Part shown: piece after piece, positions 1 through 6,311 of the stretch
Position numbering within the stretch: the first letter of the stretch is position 1
How the letters are laid out: each line of letters begins with the position of its first letter
NCBI GenBank assembly: GCA_015066805.1
Contig: SVNP01000022.1
Location: 1 to 42,077 of the forward strand
Length of the DNA: 42,077 nucleotides
Direction of reading: 5' to 3'
From: Ruminococcus sp.
Lineage (GTDB): Bacteria; Bacillota; Clostridia; Oscillospirales; Ruminococcaceae
Made by a program: the position numbers and the translations under genes
The notes under the pieces: model-generated
Databases searched by the model: none
Seen by the model: only the letters and a program-made list of their open reading frames with translations
Told to the model about the DNA's origin: nothing

Positions 1-273
1 GTGATCTCTGTGCTTTCCAACGTGGCTCCCAAGGAGACTCACGACATGGCGATGGCTGCCCTGAAGGGTGACTATCAGACCGCCGCAAAGCTGCAGCTTG
101 AGTATCTGGAGCTGGTCAACGCTCTCTTCATTGAAGTAAACCCCATTCCCGTAAAGGAAGCCATGAATCTTATGGGCAAGAATGTAGGCGAATGCCGTCT
201 GCCGCTGTGCGCTATGGAGGATAAGAACCGTGAGGTGCTCCGTGCCGCATTGCAGGCAAAGGGTCTTGCATAA
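1..273 (+). CDS. dapA: 4-hydroxy-tetrahydrodipicolinate synthase, C-terminal 90 residues (5' end outside window)
   Basis: C-terminal part of a DapA-like aldolase, which condenses pyruvate with aspartate semialdehyde in the diaminopimelate/lysine pathway in the cytosol. The fragment has the typical helical tail (VLSNVAPKETHDM, then LFIEVNPIPVKEAMNLMG) and ends in a normal stop. The Schiff-base lysine and tyrosine lie upstream of the window, so catalysis cannot be judged here. The GTG at base 1 is an internal codon, not a start. dapB follows 37 bp downstream on the same strand, the usual dapA-dapB order, which supports the call and suggests cotranscription. Confidence 0.9.
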   Translation: MISVLSNVAPKETHDMAMAALKGDYQTAAKLQLEYLELVNALFIEVNPIPVKEAMNLMGKNVGECRLPLCAMEDKNREVLRAALQAKGLA

Positions 274-310
274 CATAACCAAAAACACCGTAAAGTGAGG
301 GTATATCAGG

Positions 311-1072
311 ATGGTTCAAATAGCAATCAGCGGTGCCTGCGGCAAAATGGGCAGAACCCTCGCCGCTTGTATCGCAGAACGGGAAAACTGCTGCGTAGTG
401 GCCGGTATTGACCTGTTTTCCAATGATACACTGGGATTCCCTGTGGTCAATTCCCCTGCCGCTCTGCCCCAGACCCCCGATGTGATCATTGATTACAGCA
501 ACCCCGCAAGCATTGACGGGCTGCTGAATTATGCGCTGGAAAAAGGTGTGCCTCTGGTTCTGGCCACTACCGGCTATTCCGAAGAACAGATGGAACAGAT
601 CCGTGCCGCTGCTGCACAGATCCCCATTTTCTTCTCCTTCAATATGTCCCTTGGCATCCAGCTTCTCATTGCGCTTTCCAAAAAGGCGGCTGCGGTGCTG
701 GGCAATCAGTTTGATATCGAGATCATCGAAAAGCACCACAATCAGAAGATCGACGCACCTTCCGGTACAGCTCTGATGCTGGCAAATGCGCTGTGCGAGG
801 AGTGCGAGCCCCCCAAGCATCTTGTGTATGACCGCCACAGTGTCCGCCGCAAGCGTGAGATCACCGAGATTGGTATGCACTCTGTTCGGGGCGGTACCAT
901 TGTGGGCGAGCATGAGGTGCTGTTTGCAGGCCCCGATGAGTGCGTTTCTCTGAAGCATACCGCATCCTCCAAGAGAGTCTTTGCGGAAGGCTCCGTGAAC
1001 GCTGCCATCTTTATGGCACAGCAGCGGCAGCCCAAGCTCTATGATATGACCGATCTGCTGGCTGCTACCTGA
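311..1072 (+). CDS. dapB: 4-hydroxy-tetrahydrodipicolinate reductase DapB
   Basis: 253 residues, normal length for DapB, which reduces the DapA product with NAD(P)H in diaminopimelate/lysine synthesis. The N-terminus has the Rossmann motif GACGKMG (residues 8-14). The catalytic/substrate segment EKHHNQKIDAPSGTA (about residues 140-154) holds the catalytic His pair, the Lys and the substrate-binding PSGT. The ATG at 311 follows a moderate ribosome binding site (GAGGG) after the dapA stop. The gene lies between dapA and a small membrane protein, in what looks like a dap operon ending at the terminator at 1528-1561. Confidence 0.95.
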   Translation: MVQIAISGACGKMGRTLAACIAERENCCVVAGIDLFSNDTLGFPVVNSPAALPQTPDVIIDYSNPASIDGLLNYALEKGVPLVLATTGYSEEQMEQIRAAAAQIPIFFSFNMSLGIQLLIALSKKAAAVLGNQFDIEIIEKHHNQKIDAPSGTALMLANALCEECEPPKHLVYDRHSVRRKREITEIGMHSVRGGTIVGEHEVLFAGPDECVSLKHTASSKRVFAEGSVNAAIFMAQQRQPKLYDMTDLLAAT

Positions 1073-1107
1073 ACGTATTTTCTGCCGCTTACAAAGGGGA
1101 TAAAACT

Positions 1108-1521
1108 ATGGCTTTTGCTCTGACTGTCATTCTTGGCATCATTCTCATTGCAGCAATGAGCTTTGGCGCATTGATGCTTTCTGTTGCGACACTGGGCATC
1201 GGTGCCATCATCTGTGCAGTGATCTGTATTGGATTGGGAATCCTCTGCATACGGCTGCGGAAACGGCTGCCTGTAAAGGCTGTGCTGCTGGCTGAGAGCA
1301 TCTCTGTTGCCATTGGCATTGCGGGCTTTGCTTTGACACAGTATCTGGATGCCACCGGCTTCTGGGATGGCGAATGGTTCGGCGGCCTGTTTGAAATGCT
1401 CTGGGCTCTGGCACAGATCGCTGTTGCTCTGGTGCTGCTGGTCTCCACTTCCATTTCTCTGGCTGTTGTAAACAAGCGCAAAAACAAGTCTGCTGCTCTT
1501 GACAACACCGATCAAACATGA
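1108..1521 (+). CDS. Small multi-pass membrane protein of unknown function
   Basis: 137 residues, mostly hydrophobic. Helices are visible at about 4-25, 29-47 and 55-77, with a fourth at about 95-118, and the tail is a short charged KRKNK segment followed by Ser/Ala/Asp residues. I do not recognise a family. It starts 35 bp after dapB with a usable ribosome binding site (AAAGGGG) and ends just before a terminator, so it is probably the last gene of the dap transcript. Its 3' end overlaps the promoter of the downstream tRNA. No motif gives a function; a link to lysine or cell-wall metabolism would rest on position alone. Confidence 0.75.
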   Translation: MAFALTVILGIILIAAMSFGALMLSVATLGIGAIICAVICIGLGILCIRLRKRLPVKAVLLAESISVAIGIAGFALTQYLDATGFWDGEWFGGLFEMLWALAQIAVALVLLVSTSISLAVVNKRKNKSAALDNTDQT

Positions 1522-1527
1522 TATAAT
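1499..1527 (+). promoter_or_regulatory. Perfect-consensus promoter for tRNA-Pro
   Basis: TTGACA at 1499-1504, a 17-bp spacer and TATAAT at 1522-1527. It lies inside the 3' end of the preceding gene. The expected start near 1534 falls inside the left arm of the terminator at 1528-1561, so tRNA transcripts would carry only part of that stem. Confidence 0.8.
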
Positions 1528-1561
1528 AACAGAGGTGTCCTCTTGGGGATGCCTCTGTTTT
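1528..1561 (+). terminator. Intrinsic terminator of the dap operon
   Basis: AACAGAGG pairs with CCTCTGTT, with TCC/GGA extending the stem toward the loop, followed by TTTTGTT. It immediately follows the dapB-membrane protein unit and overlaps the start region of the tRNA promoter. Confidence 0.75.
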
Positions 1562-1571
1562 GTTATGCGAT

Positions 1572-1644
1572 CGGGGTGTAGCGCAGTTGGTAGCGCGCCT
1601 GCTTTGGGAGCAGGATGCCGCAGGTTCGAATCCTGTCACTCCGA
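1572..1644 (+). tRNA. tRNA-Pro (anticodon TGG)
   Basis: A complete cloverleaf can be drawn by hand. The acceptor strands are 1572-1578 and 1637-1643 (7 bp, one G-U), with discriminator A1644. The D stem is GCGC/GCGC. The anticodon stem CCTGC/GCAGG (1598-1602, 1610-1614) encloses a seven-base loop with TGG at 1605-1607. The T arm is GCAGG, TTCGAAT, CCTGT. No CCA is encoded. A terminator-like hairpin (AACCGCA / TGCGGTT plus T run) follows at about 1654-1685. This is the only complete tRNA; the repeats downstream hold partial copies. Confidence 0.97.
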
Positions 1645-2440
1645 CTTCGGAAGAAAACCGCAAGGAGAACATCCCTGCGGTTTTTCATTTGTATACGCCT
1701 GCTTGGGAAGCAGGATCATCCCATCGGGAGTCGAATCCTGTCACTCCGACTTCGGAAGAAAACCGCATGGAGAAAATCCCTGCGGTTTTTTGTTTGTATA
1801 CGCCTGCTTGGGAAGCAGGATCATCCCATCGGGAGTCGAATCCTGTCACTCCGACTTCGGAAGAAAACCGCATGGAGAAAATCCCTGCGGTTTTTTGTTT
1901 GTATACGCCTGCTTGGGAAGCAGGATCATCCCGTCGGGAGTCGAATCCTGTCACTCCGACTTTGGAGAAAAACCGCATGGAGAAAATCCCTGCGGTTTTT
2001 TGTTTGTATACGCCTGCTTGGGAAGCAGGATCATTCCTGCGGGAGTCGAATCCTGTCACTCCGACTTTGGAGAAAAACCGCATGGAGAAAATCCCTGCGG
2101 TTTTTTGTTTGTATACGCCTGCTTGGGAAGCAGGATCATTCCTGCGGGAGTCGAATCCTGTCACTCCGACTTTGGAGAAAAACCGCATGGAGAAAATCCC
2201 TGCGGTTTTTTGTTTGTATACGCCTGCTTTGGAAGCAGGATCATCCCGTCGGGAGTCGAATCCTGTCACTCCGACTTCGGAAGAAAACCGCAAGGAGAAT
2301 ATCCCTGCGGTTTTTTGTTTGTATACGCCTGCTTGGGAAGCAGGATCATCCCTGCGGGAGTCGAATCCTGTCACTCCGACTTCGGAGAAAAACCGCATGT
2401 ACCGTTGTTATGACGTGTACAGGCGGTTTTCGGCTTGCAT
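1626..2440 (+). repeat. 105-bp tandem array of partial tRNA-Pro copies, each with a terminator hairpin
   Basis: The sequence TCGAATCCTG recurs at 1626 (inside the real tRNA), 1731, 1836, 1941, 2046, 2151, 2256 and 2361, exactly 105 bp apart. Each unit holds the tRNA 3' end (T loop to acceptor, TCGAATCCTGTCACTCCGAC), then a terminator hairpin (AACCGCA...TGCGGTT with a T run), then an intact anticodon arm (CCTGC, seven-base loop, GCAGG). The 5' acceptor strand and D arm are missing. Six of the seven arms have loop TTGGGAA (anticodon position GGG); the arm near 2223-2241 has TTTGGAA (TGG). The last unit ends in a longer hairpin (AAAACCGC..TGTAC / GTACA..GCGGTTTT) up to about 2437. Because 105 is divisible by 3, several frames stay open through the array; these are not genes. 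Confidence 0.9.
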
Positions 2441-2479
2441 TTGATTGGTAAAACGCTGTCACTTTTTGTCGGTTTCTGC

Positions 2480-2508
2480 TTGACAAATCCGCAGATATAT
2501 GGTAAAAT
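2480..2508 (+). promoter_or_regulatory. Sigma-A promoter of the NYN-domain gene
   Basis: TTGACA at 2480-2485, a 17-bp spacer and TAAAAT at 2503-2508. It is followed by an untranslated leader of about 105 bases before the start at 2619. Confidence 0.7.
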
Positions 2509-2618
2509 AACAGTGTGAAGGATGGCTCTTCAGCCTGCCCTTCGCATTAGATTTCGACTTGGGTACTGTGACATTCCGCGCAGTACCCTTTAAATTATCT
2601 TGCAAGGAGGATCCGGCA

Positions 2619-3206
2619 ATGCTCAGAGGTATGGTATTTGTGGATCATATGAATTTCGATATTGCCTCCAAAACATATTACAGAGAGGAATTGGAAAAGC
2701 CCGCTCCCCGTCTGGATTACAATTTGCTGTTCAAAAACATTGTAAAGCTGCGCCGTGATATTACACTGGTAAAAACACTGGTCTTTGCGCCCCACCCCGA
2801 TGATTTTCTGATGCAGGACCCCAATTTGTGCGGATACTACAAATGGGTCATCGGATTAAACAACGCAAAATGCATTGATGTGATTGAAGGCCGCTATATT
2901 GCACGTCCCACCGATCCCGAAGTGGAAATGGATATCAACGATCATTCCACCTACTACAAGGTGGAAAAGGGCACCGATATCAATCTGGCCATTCATGCCC
3001 TTTCCAAAGGCTTTTACAACTCCTATGATGTTGCCTTCATCATGAGTGCGGATTCCGACTACATCAGCCTGTACCGTCAGTTGAAATCCATCGGCAAGGT
3101 AGTTGTGGTGGTTGCTGTCAAGGGGCAGAACTTAGGCAAGATCATTCCCGAGGTAGACGATCACATCCTTCTGGATGAGAGCTTCTTCAATCAGTGCCTG
3201 CGATAA
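2619..3206 (+). CDS. NYN (PIN-like) domain protein, LabA/DUF88 type
   Basis: 195 residues. Visible NYN features are an early acidic residue in VFVDHMNF, the central EKGTDINLAIHAL and the later ADSDYISLYRQL, the acidic pattern that binds metal in this PIN-like nuclease fold; LabA/DUF88 proteins are putative RNases. I place the start at the ATG at 2619, 9 bp after AAGGAGG. An in-frame upstream start at 2559 lacks a ribosome binding site. The gene has its own promoter and a strong terminator, so it is monocistronic. It lies directly after the partial-tRNA array, which is suggestive for an RNase-fold protein but proves nothing. The RNA target is unknown. Confidence 0.85.
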   Translation: MLRGMVFVDHMNFDIASKTYYREELEKPAPRLDYNLLFKNIVKLRRDITLVKTLVFAPHPDDFLMQDPNLCGYYKWVIGLNNAKCIDVIEGRYIARPTDPEVEMDINDHSTYYKVEKGTDINLAIHALSKGFYNSYDVAFIMSADSDYISLYRQLKSIGKVVVVVAVKGQNLGKIIPEVDDHILLDESFFNQCLR

Positions 3207-3208
3207 AC

Positions 3209-3251
3209 AAAACGCCTGTATCATCCCGATGATGCATACAGGCGTTTTTTT
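3209..3251. terminator. Bidirectional terminator between convergent genes
   Basis: AAAACGCCTGTAT pairs with ATACAGGCGTTTT, flanked by A and T runs. It serves the NYN gene (+) and the deacetylase gene (-). Confidence 0.85.
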
Positions 3252-3253
3252 GC

Positions 3254-3892
3254 TCATACAGCGTCACCGTCTGCGGTACAGGAATACAGCACACCGTTTT
3301 GTGCTGCGGGCTGCACGCCTTTTTCCGCAAACAAGCGGGAAAGGGTCACAAGGCGGTAGCCCTGTGCCTGCAAGGCAGGGATCAGCTTTTGAACCGCCGC
3401 CACCGTTTGGGTATTGCCCTCACTGTCATGCAGCAGCAGAATACCGCCGTCTTGGGCGGCAGAAAGCCAGCGTTCCAGCCGCTGCTGTGCAGAAACCGCA
3501 TCGTTGTAATCCTCCGCACCCATACCGCAGATCATGGGCAAGGGGACAGTTTCAAACACCGTGGGGCTCACTGCAATATAAGGGGGACGGAAAAACCGTG
3601 GCGGCTCGCCTGTAATGGCAGTGATCTGCTCTGTAACGGGCTGTACCTCTGCCAGAATCTCTTCAGGTGTAAGCTCCGAAAGGGCAGCATGGCTCACGGA
3701 ATGATTGGCGATCTCGCAGCCGCAGGCATAAGCACGCCGCACCACGGGAATCGTTTCCGCCGTAATGTTTTCTCCCACCAGAAAAAACGTAGCAGGCACC
3801 CCGAAGGCCTCCAGTACATCCAGCATTTCAACAGTGGTAGAGGTATTGGGACCGTCATCAAAGGTCAGTGCGATGCTCTTTTGCTCTGCCAT
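3254..3892 (-). CDS. Polysaccharide deacetylase family protein (CE4/NodB domain)
   Basis: 212 residues, essentially one NodB domain with no signal peptide. The motifs are TFDDGP (motif 1; catalytic Asp and metal Asp), NHSVSH (motif 2; metal His pair), RPPY (motif 3) and LLLHDS (motif 5). Family members deacetylate N-acetylglucosamine in peptidoglycan or chitin-like chains, or acetyl-xylan. Without a leader the location is uncertain. The ATG at 3892 has AGGAG about 8 bp upstream; the TTG at 3898 is too close to it. It has its own promoter at 3934-3963. Exact substrate not determined. Confidence 0.9.
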   Translation of the reverse strand: MAEQKSIALTFDDGPNTSTTVEMLDVLEAFGVPATFFLVGENITAETIPVVRRAYACGCEIANHSVSHAALSELTPEEILAEVQPVTEQITAITGEPPRFFRPPYIAVSPTVFETVPLPMICGMGAEDYNDAVSAQQRLERWLSAAQDGGILLLHDSEGNTQTVAAVQKLIPALQAQGYRLVTLSRLFAEKGVQPAAQNGVLYSCTADGDAV

Positions 3893-3933
3893 AACCAAAC
3901 TCTCCTTTTTTTTGATTTTCTGTGCTCTGCATC

Positions 3934-3963
3934 ATTATAGCATACCGCCAAAGGATTTGTCAA
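3934..3963 (-). promoter_or_regulatory. Promoter of the CE4 deacetylase gene
   Basis: On the minus strand, TTGACA (3963-3958), an 18-bp spacer and TATAAT (3939-3934), about 42 bp before the ATG. Confidence 0.7.
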
Positions 3964-4066
3964 ACAGCGGTGTCCTTTTCTGTCGAATGGGCATACAATA
4001 CAGCAGGCACCTGTTATCTTTGCCTGAGATATTGCATACCGCGTAACGGAAAGGAGATTCCCCCCC

Positions 4067-4267
4067 ATGATGAAAACCGCCATCCAGATTCGTTCCGAGA
4101 CCCACGCACGACTGGTCAGAAGGCTGCTGGAACAGAATCATATTGCCTTTGAAAGCCGCAAAAAAACCACCTCCGCAGGCTGTGTTACCATTTTCCGCAT
4201 GACAGCCTCCCCCGAAGTCATTCGTGAGCTGCTGCGGCGGCACCGTATCCCCTATGAAGCTGAATGA
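4067..4267 (+). CDS. Small DUF3343-like protein, putative sulfur/selenium carrier
   Basis: 66 residues. The layout (N-terminal beta strand, two helices, a central SAGCVTIF segment with one Cys, and IRELLRRHRIPYE at the end) resembles short DUF3343 proteins, which often sit beside TIGR01977-type cysteine desulfurases and selenium genes. The ATG at 4067 follows AAGGAGA by about 10 bp; the adjacent ATG at 4070 is an alternative. The next gene is exactly such a desulfurase-family enzyme, 22 bp downstream, so the pair is probably cotranscribed. The family call is weak on sequence and stronger on context. Role as persulfide or selenide carrier is inference. Confidence 0.6.
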   Translation: MMKTAIQIRSETHARLVRRLLEQNHIAFESRKKTTSAGCVTIFRMTASPEVIRELLRRHRIPYEAE

Positions 4268-4289
4268 CACATCGGGAGGGAGAACGTCC

Positions 4290-5426
4290 ATGAGGTCTGC
4301 ACAACCCGTTTATTTTGATAATGCCGCCACTACCTTCCCCAAGCCGCCTGCGGTATATGCCGCCGTTGCCCATGCCATGCGGTTCAGCGGCGGCAACCCC
4401 GGCCGAGGCGGACATATTCTCTCCAACCGCGCGGGAGATACGGTATTTGCCGCCAGAGAAGCCGCTGCACGGTTTTTCGGTGCCGCAACGGAAAACACGG
4501 TATTCACCGCAAACTGTACCCATGCCCTGAATCTTGCCATCCACGGTATCATCCGGCAGGGAGATCACGTCATTCTCAGCAGCATGGAGCATAATTCCAC
4601 CGCACGCCCCATAGCGGCTCTGGCAGAAAAAGGCATCTGCACTTACAGTATCGCACAGGTAACCCCCAATGCGGAAGAAACACTGACAAACTTTCAAAGC
4701 TGCCTGCGTCCTCACACCAAAGCGGTGATCAGTACGCTGGTGAGCAATGTAACAGGGCAGATCCTGCCCTATAAAGCCATTGCAGCCTTCTGCCGTGCTC
4801 ATGACCTGATCTTCATTGCCGATGGCGCACAGGCCTGCGGTGTGCTGCCTGTCACGCTGGCAGATGGTATGCACATCCTTTGCACCGCAGGGCATAAGGG
4901 TTTGTACGGCCCCATGGGTACGGGTCTGCTGCTTTCCGATGGCAGTATACCGCTGCAGCCCCTGATGCAGGGCGGTACGGGTTCTCTTTCCGCAAGCCTT
5001 GCCCAGCCGGATTTTCTTCCCGACGGTCTGGAATCGGGTACGGTCAATGTACCGGGCATTGCGGGGCTGTACGCAGGCATCCGATGGCTCACGCAGCAGG
5101 GGGTAAAAAACATCCACGAAAGAGAAGCCGCCCTTTGCCGCAGATTCCTCAACGGGCTTGCTGCGCTGCCGCAGATGACCGTATACCGCAGCCCTCATGG
5201 AGCATATGCCCCCGTGGTAGCCTTTGCTCCGCGCTGTGCCGATTGCTCCGAAGCGGCCGCTGCCCTGCACAGGCAGGGCTTTTGTCTGCGGGGCGGCCTG
5301 CATTGCGCCCCCCTTGCCCATCAGACCTTGGGAACCTCCGCACAGGGTACCCTGCGCTTTGCCCCTTCCGTGTTCAATTCGCCCCGACAGGTGGATGCAC
5401 TGCTGCAGGCGCTTGCCGCCTTGTAA
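4290..5426 (+). CDS. Class V aminotransferase / cysteine desulfurase family protein
   Basis: 378 residues. PLP enzyme of the SufS/CsdA-like group. The start is YFDNAATTFPKP; then HNSTARP after SMEH (cofactor stacking region), FIADGAQACG (PLP-binding Asp), TAGHKGLYGPMGTG (Schiff-base Lys) and, near the end, RGGLHCAPLAHQTLG, which matches the RxGxHCA loop with the catalytic Cys. These enzymes take sulfur or selenium from cysteine or selenocysteine and leave alanine. I chose the ATG at 4290 because GGGAGGG lies 8 bp upstream; the longer frame from 4224 overlaps the previous gene. The small DUF3343-like gene next to it fits TIGR01977-type members. The final acceptor is not known from sequence. 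Confidence 0.88.
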   Translation: MRSAQPVYFDNAATTFPKPPAVYAAVAHAMRFSGGNPGRGGHILSNRAGDTVFAAREAAARFFGAATENTVFTANCTHALNLAIHGIIRQGDHVILSSMEHNSTARPIAALAEKGICTYSIAQVTPNAEETLTNFQSCLRPHTKAVISTLVSNVTGQILPYKAIAAFCRAHDLIFIADGAQACGVLPVTLADGMHILCTAGHKGLYGPMGTGLLLSDGSIPLQPLMQGGTGSLSASLAQPDFLPDGLESGTVNVPGIAGLYAGIRWLTQQGVKNIHEREAALCRRFLNGLAALPQMTVYRSPHGAYAPVVAFAPRCADCSEAAAALHRQGFCLRGGLHCAPLAHQTLGTSAQGTLRFAPSVFNSPRQVDALLQALAAL

Positions 5427-5440
5427 ACGATCTGCTCCCA

Positions 5441-5485
5441 AAGGAGAGAAACGGCTCATACCAACCGCCGTTTCTCTCCTTTTTG
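5441..5485 (+). terminator. Intrinsic terminator after the desulfurase gene
   Basis: AAAGGAGAGAAACGGC pairs with the complementary GCCGTTTCTCTCCTTT copy across a short loop, followed by T5. Confidence 0.85.
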
Positions 5486-5604
5486 TGATTTTGACGAATC
5501 ACGAAACACACAAAAGCAATGGTAAATTCTTGAAATTTATTGTCGGAAATTTAAGAAATAGAAGGGGATTTGTCGAAATGGTGGGAAAGCATGAAAAGAT
5601 TACG

Positions 5605-5655
5605 GAAAAGTTGTGCACTTTTCATCTTGATTTTTCGGCTGCGATATGTTACAAT
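5605..5655 (+). promoter_or_regulatory. Promoter of the hydrogenase operon with an upstream inverted repeat
   Basis: TTGATT (5627-5632), a 17-bp spacer and TACAAT (5650-5655). Ending three bases before the -35 is GAAAAGT-TGTGC-ACTTTTC (5605-5623), a perfect 7-bp inverted repeat that could be an operator. The leader of about 95 bases also contains GGCGGCA/TGCCGCC, a 7-bp stem (about 5694-5728). I see no match to the Rex consensus I know. Confidence 0.65.
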
Positions 5656-5762
5656 TGTACAAGTATAGCATCGTTATTTTTTTATCAATGTCGGGCGGCA
5701 AAGACGATGCTCTCACCGTGCCGCCTGTCTGAAACAATTCTTACAAGGAGGAAACCTGTTTC

Positions 5763-6260
5763 ATGAGCAAAAAATTCTCTACACTCCCGTTCCAGGGGAC
5801 CAAGCAGCAGGAGGAGGAACTCGTTGCCGTGATTGAGTCCCTCAAGGGCGACCCCGGTGCGCTGATGCCCATCATGCAGAAGGCACAGGATATCTACGGC
5901 TACCTTCCCATCGAGGTGCAGACCATCATCGCAGAGCACCTGAACATTCCGCTGGAAAAGGTATACGGCGTAGCAACCTTCTACGCACAGTTCACCCTTT
6001 CCCCCAAGGGTAAGTACCGCATCTCCGTATGTCTGGGTACTGCCTGCTACGTTAAGGGCGCAGCCGATCTGGTCACCCGTCTGACCGAGCGTCTGGGCAT
6101 CGGCGTGGGCGAAGTTACCCCCGACGGCAAGTTCTCTCTGGATGACTGCCGCTGCATCGGTGCTTGTGGTCTGGCTCCCGTTCTCACCGTCAACGATGAC
6201 GTTTACGGCCGTCTGACAGCCGATGACATCGATTCCATTCTGGCCAAGTACACAGACTGA
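5763..6260 (+). CDS. NADH-dependent [FeFe]-hydrogenase, NuoE-like [2Fe-2S] subunit (HndA/HydC type)
   Basis: 165 residues, a thioredoxin-like [2Fe-2S] protein of the NuoE family. The four cluster cysteines appear as CLGTAC (about 96-101) and CRCIGACG (about 136-143). The helical N-terminus (PIMQKAQDIYGYLP, then VYGVATFYAQF) is typical. It is the small electron-transfer subunit of a trimeric cytosolic complex that couples NADH and ferredoxin oxidation to H2 evolution, or the reverse. The ATG at 5763 follows AAGGAGG. It is the first gene of three close same-strand genes under the promoter at 5627. Codon use is strongly biased (GGC, CTG, AAG), as in highly expressed genes. Confidence 0.93.
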   Translation: MSKKFSTLPFQGTKQQEEELVAVIESLKGDPGALMPIMQKAQDIYGYLPIEVQTIIAEHLNIPLEKVYGVATFYAQFTLSPKGKYRISVCLGTACYVKGAADLVTRLTERLGIGVGEVTPDGKFSLDDCRCIGACGLAPVLTVNDDVYGRLTADDIDSILAKYTD

Positions 6261-6311
6261 GCCCTGCTCACAAGGACTGTGTAAAACCATTCCAATCTAG
6301 GAGGATAAACA

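Noticed and set aside
1626..2440. CRISPR array
   Set aside because: Units are nearly identical throughout and contain tRNA and terminator sequence. There are no unique spacers and no cas genes.
1499..2451. Three overlapping plus-strand ORFs of 278-304 codons and one minus-strand ORF with repeat proteins
   Set aside because: They are read through the 105-bp tRNA array. The period is a multiple of three, so frames stay open; they start in or before the tRNA and have no ribosome binding sites or family similarity.
4218..5459. 413-codon minus-strand ORF opposite the desulfurase gene
   Set aside because: Antisense shadow; the plus-strand frame has all motifs of the enzyme.
5605..5623. Rex operator before the hydrogenase genes
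   Set aside because: The arms GAAAAGT/ACTTTTC do not fit the TTGTGA-type Rex site, and the spacing differs.
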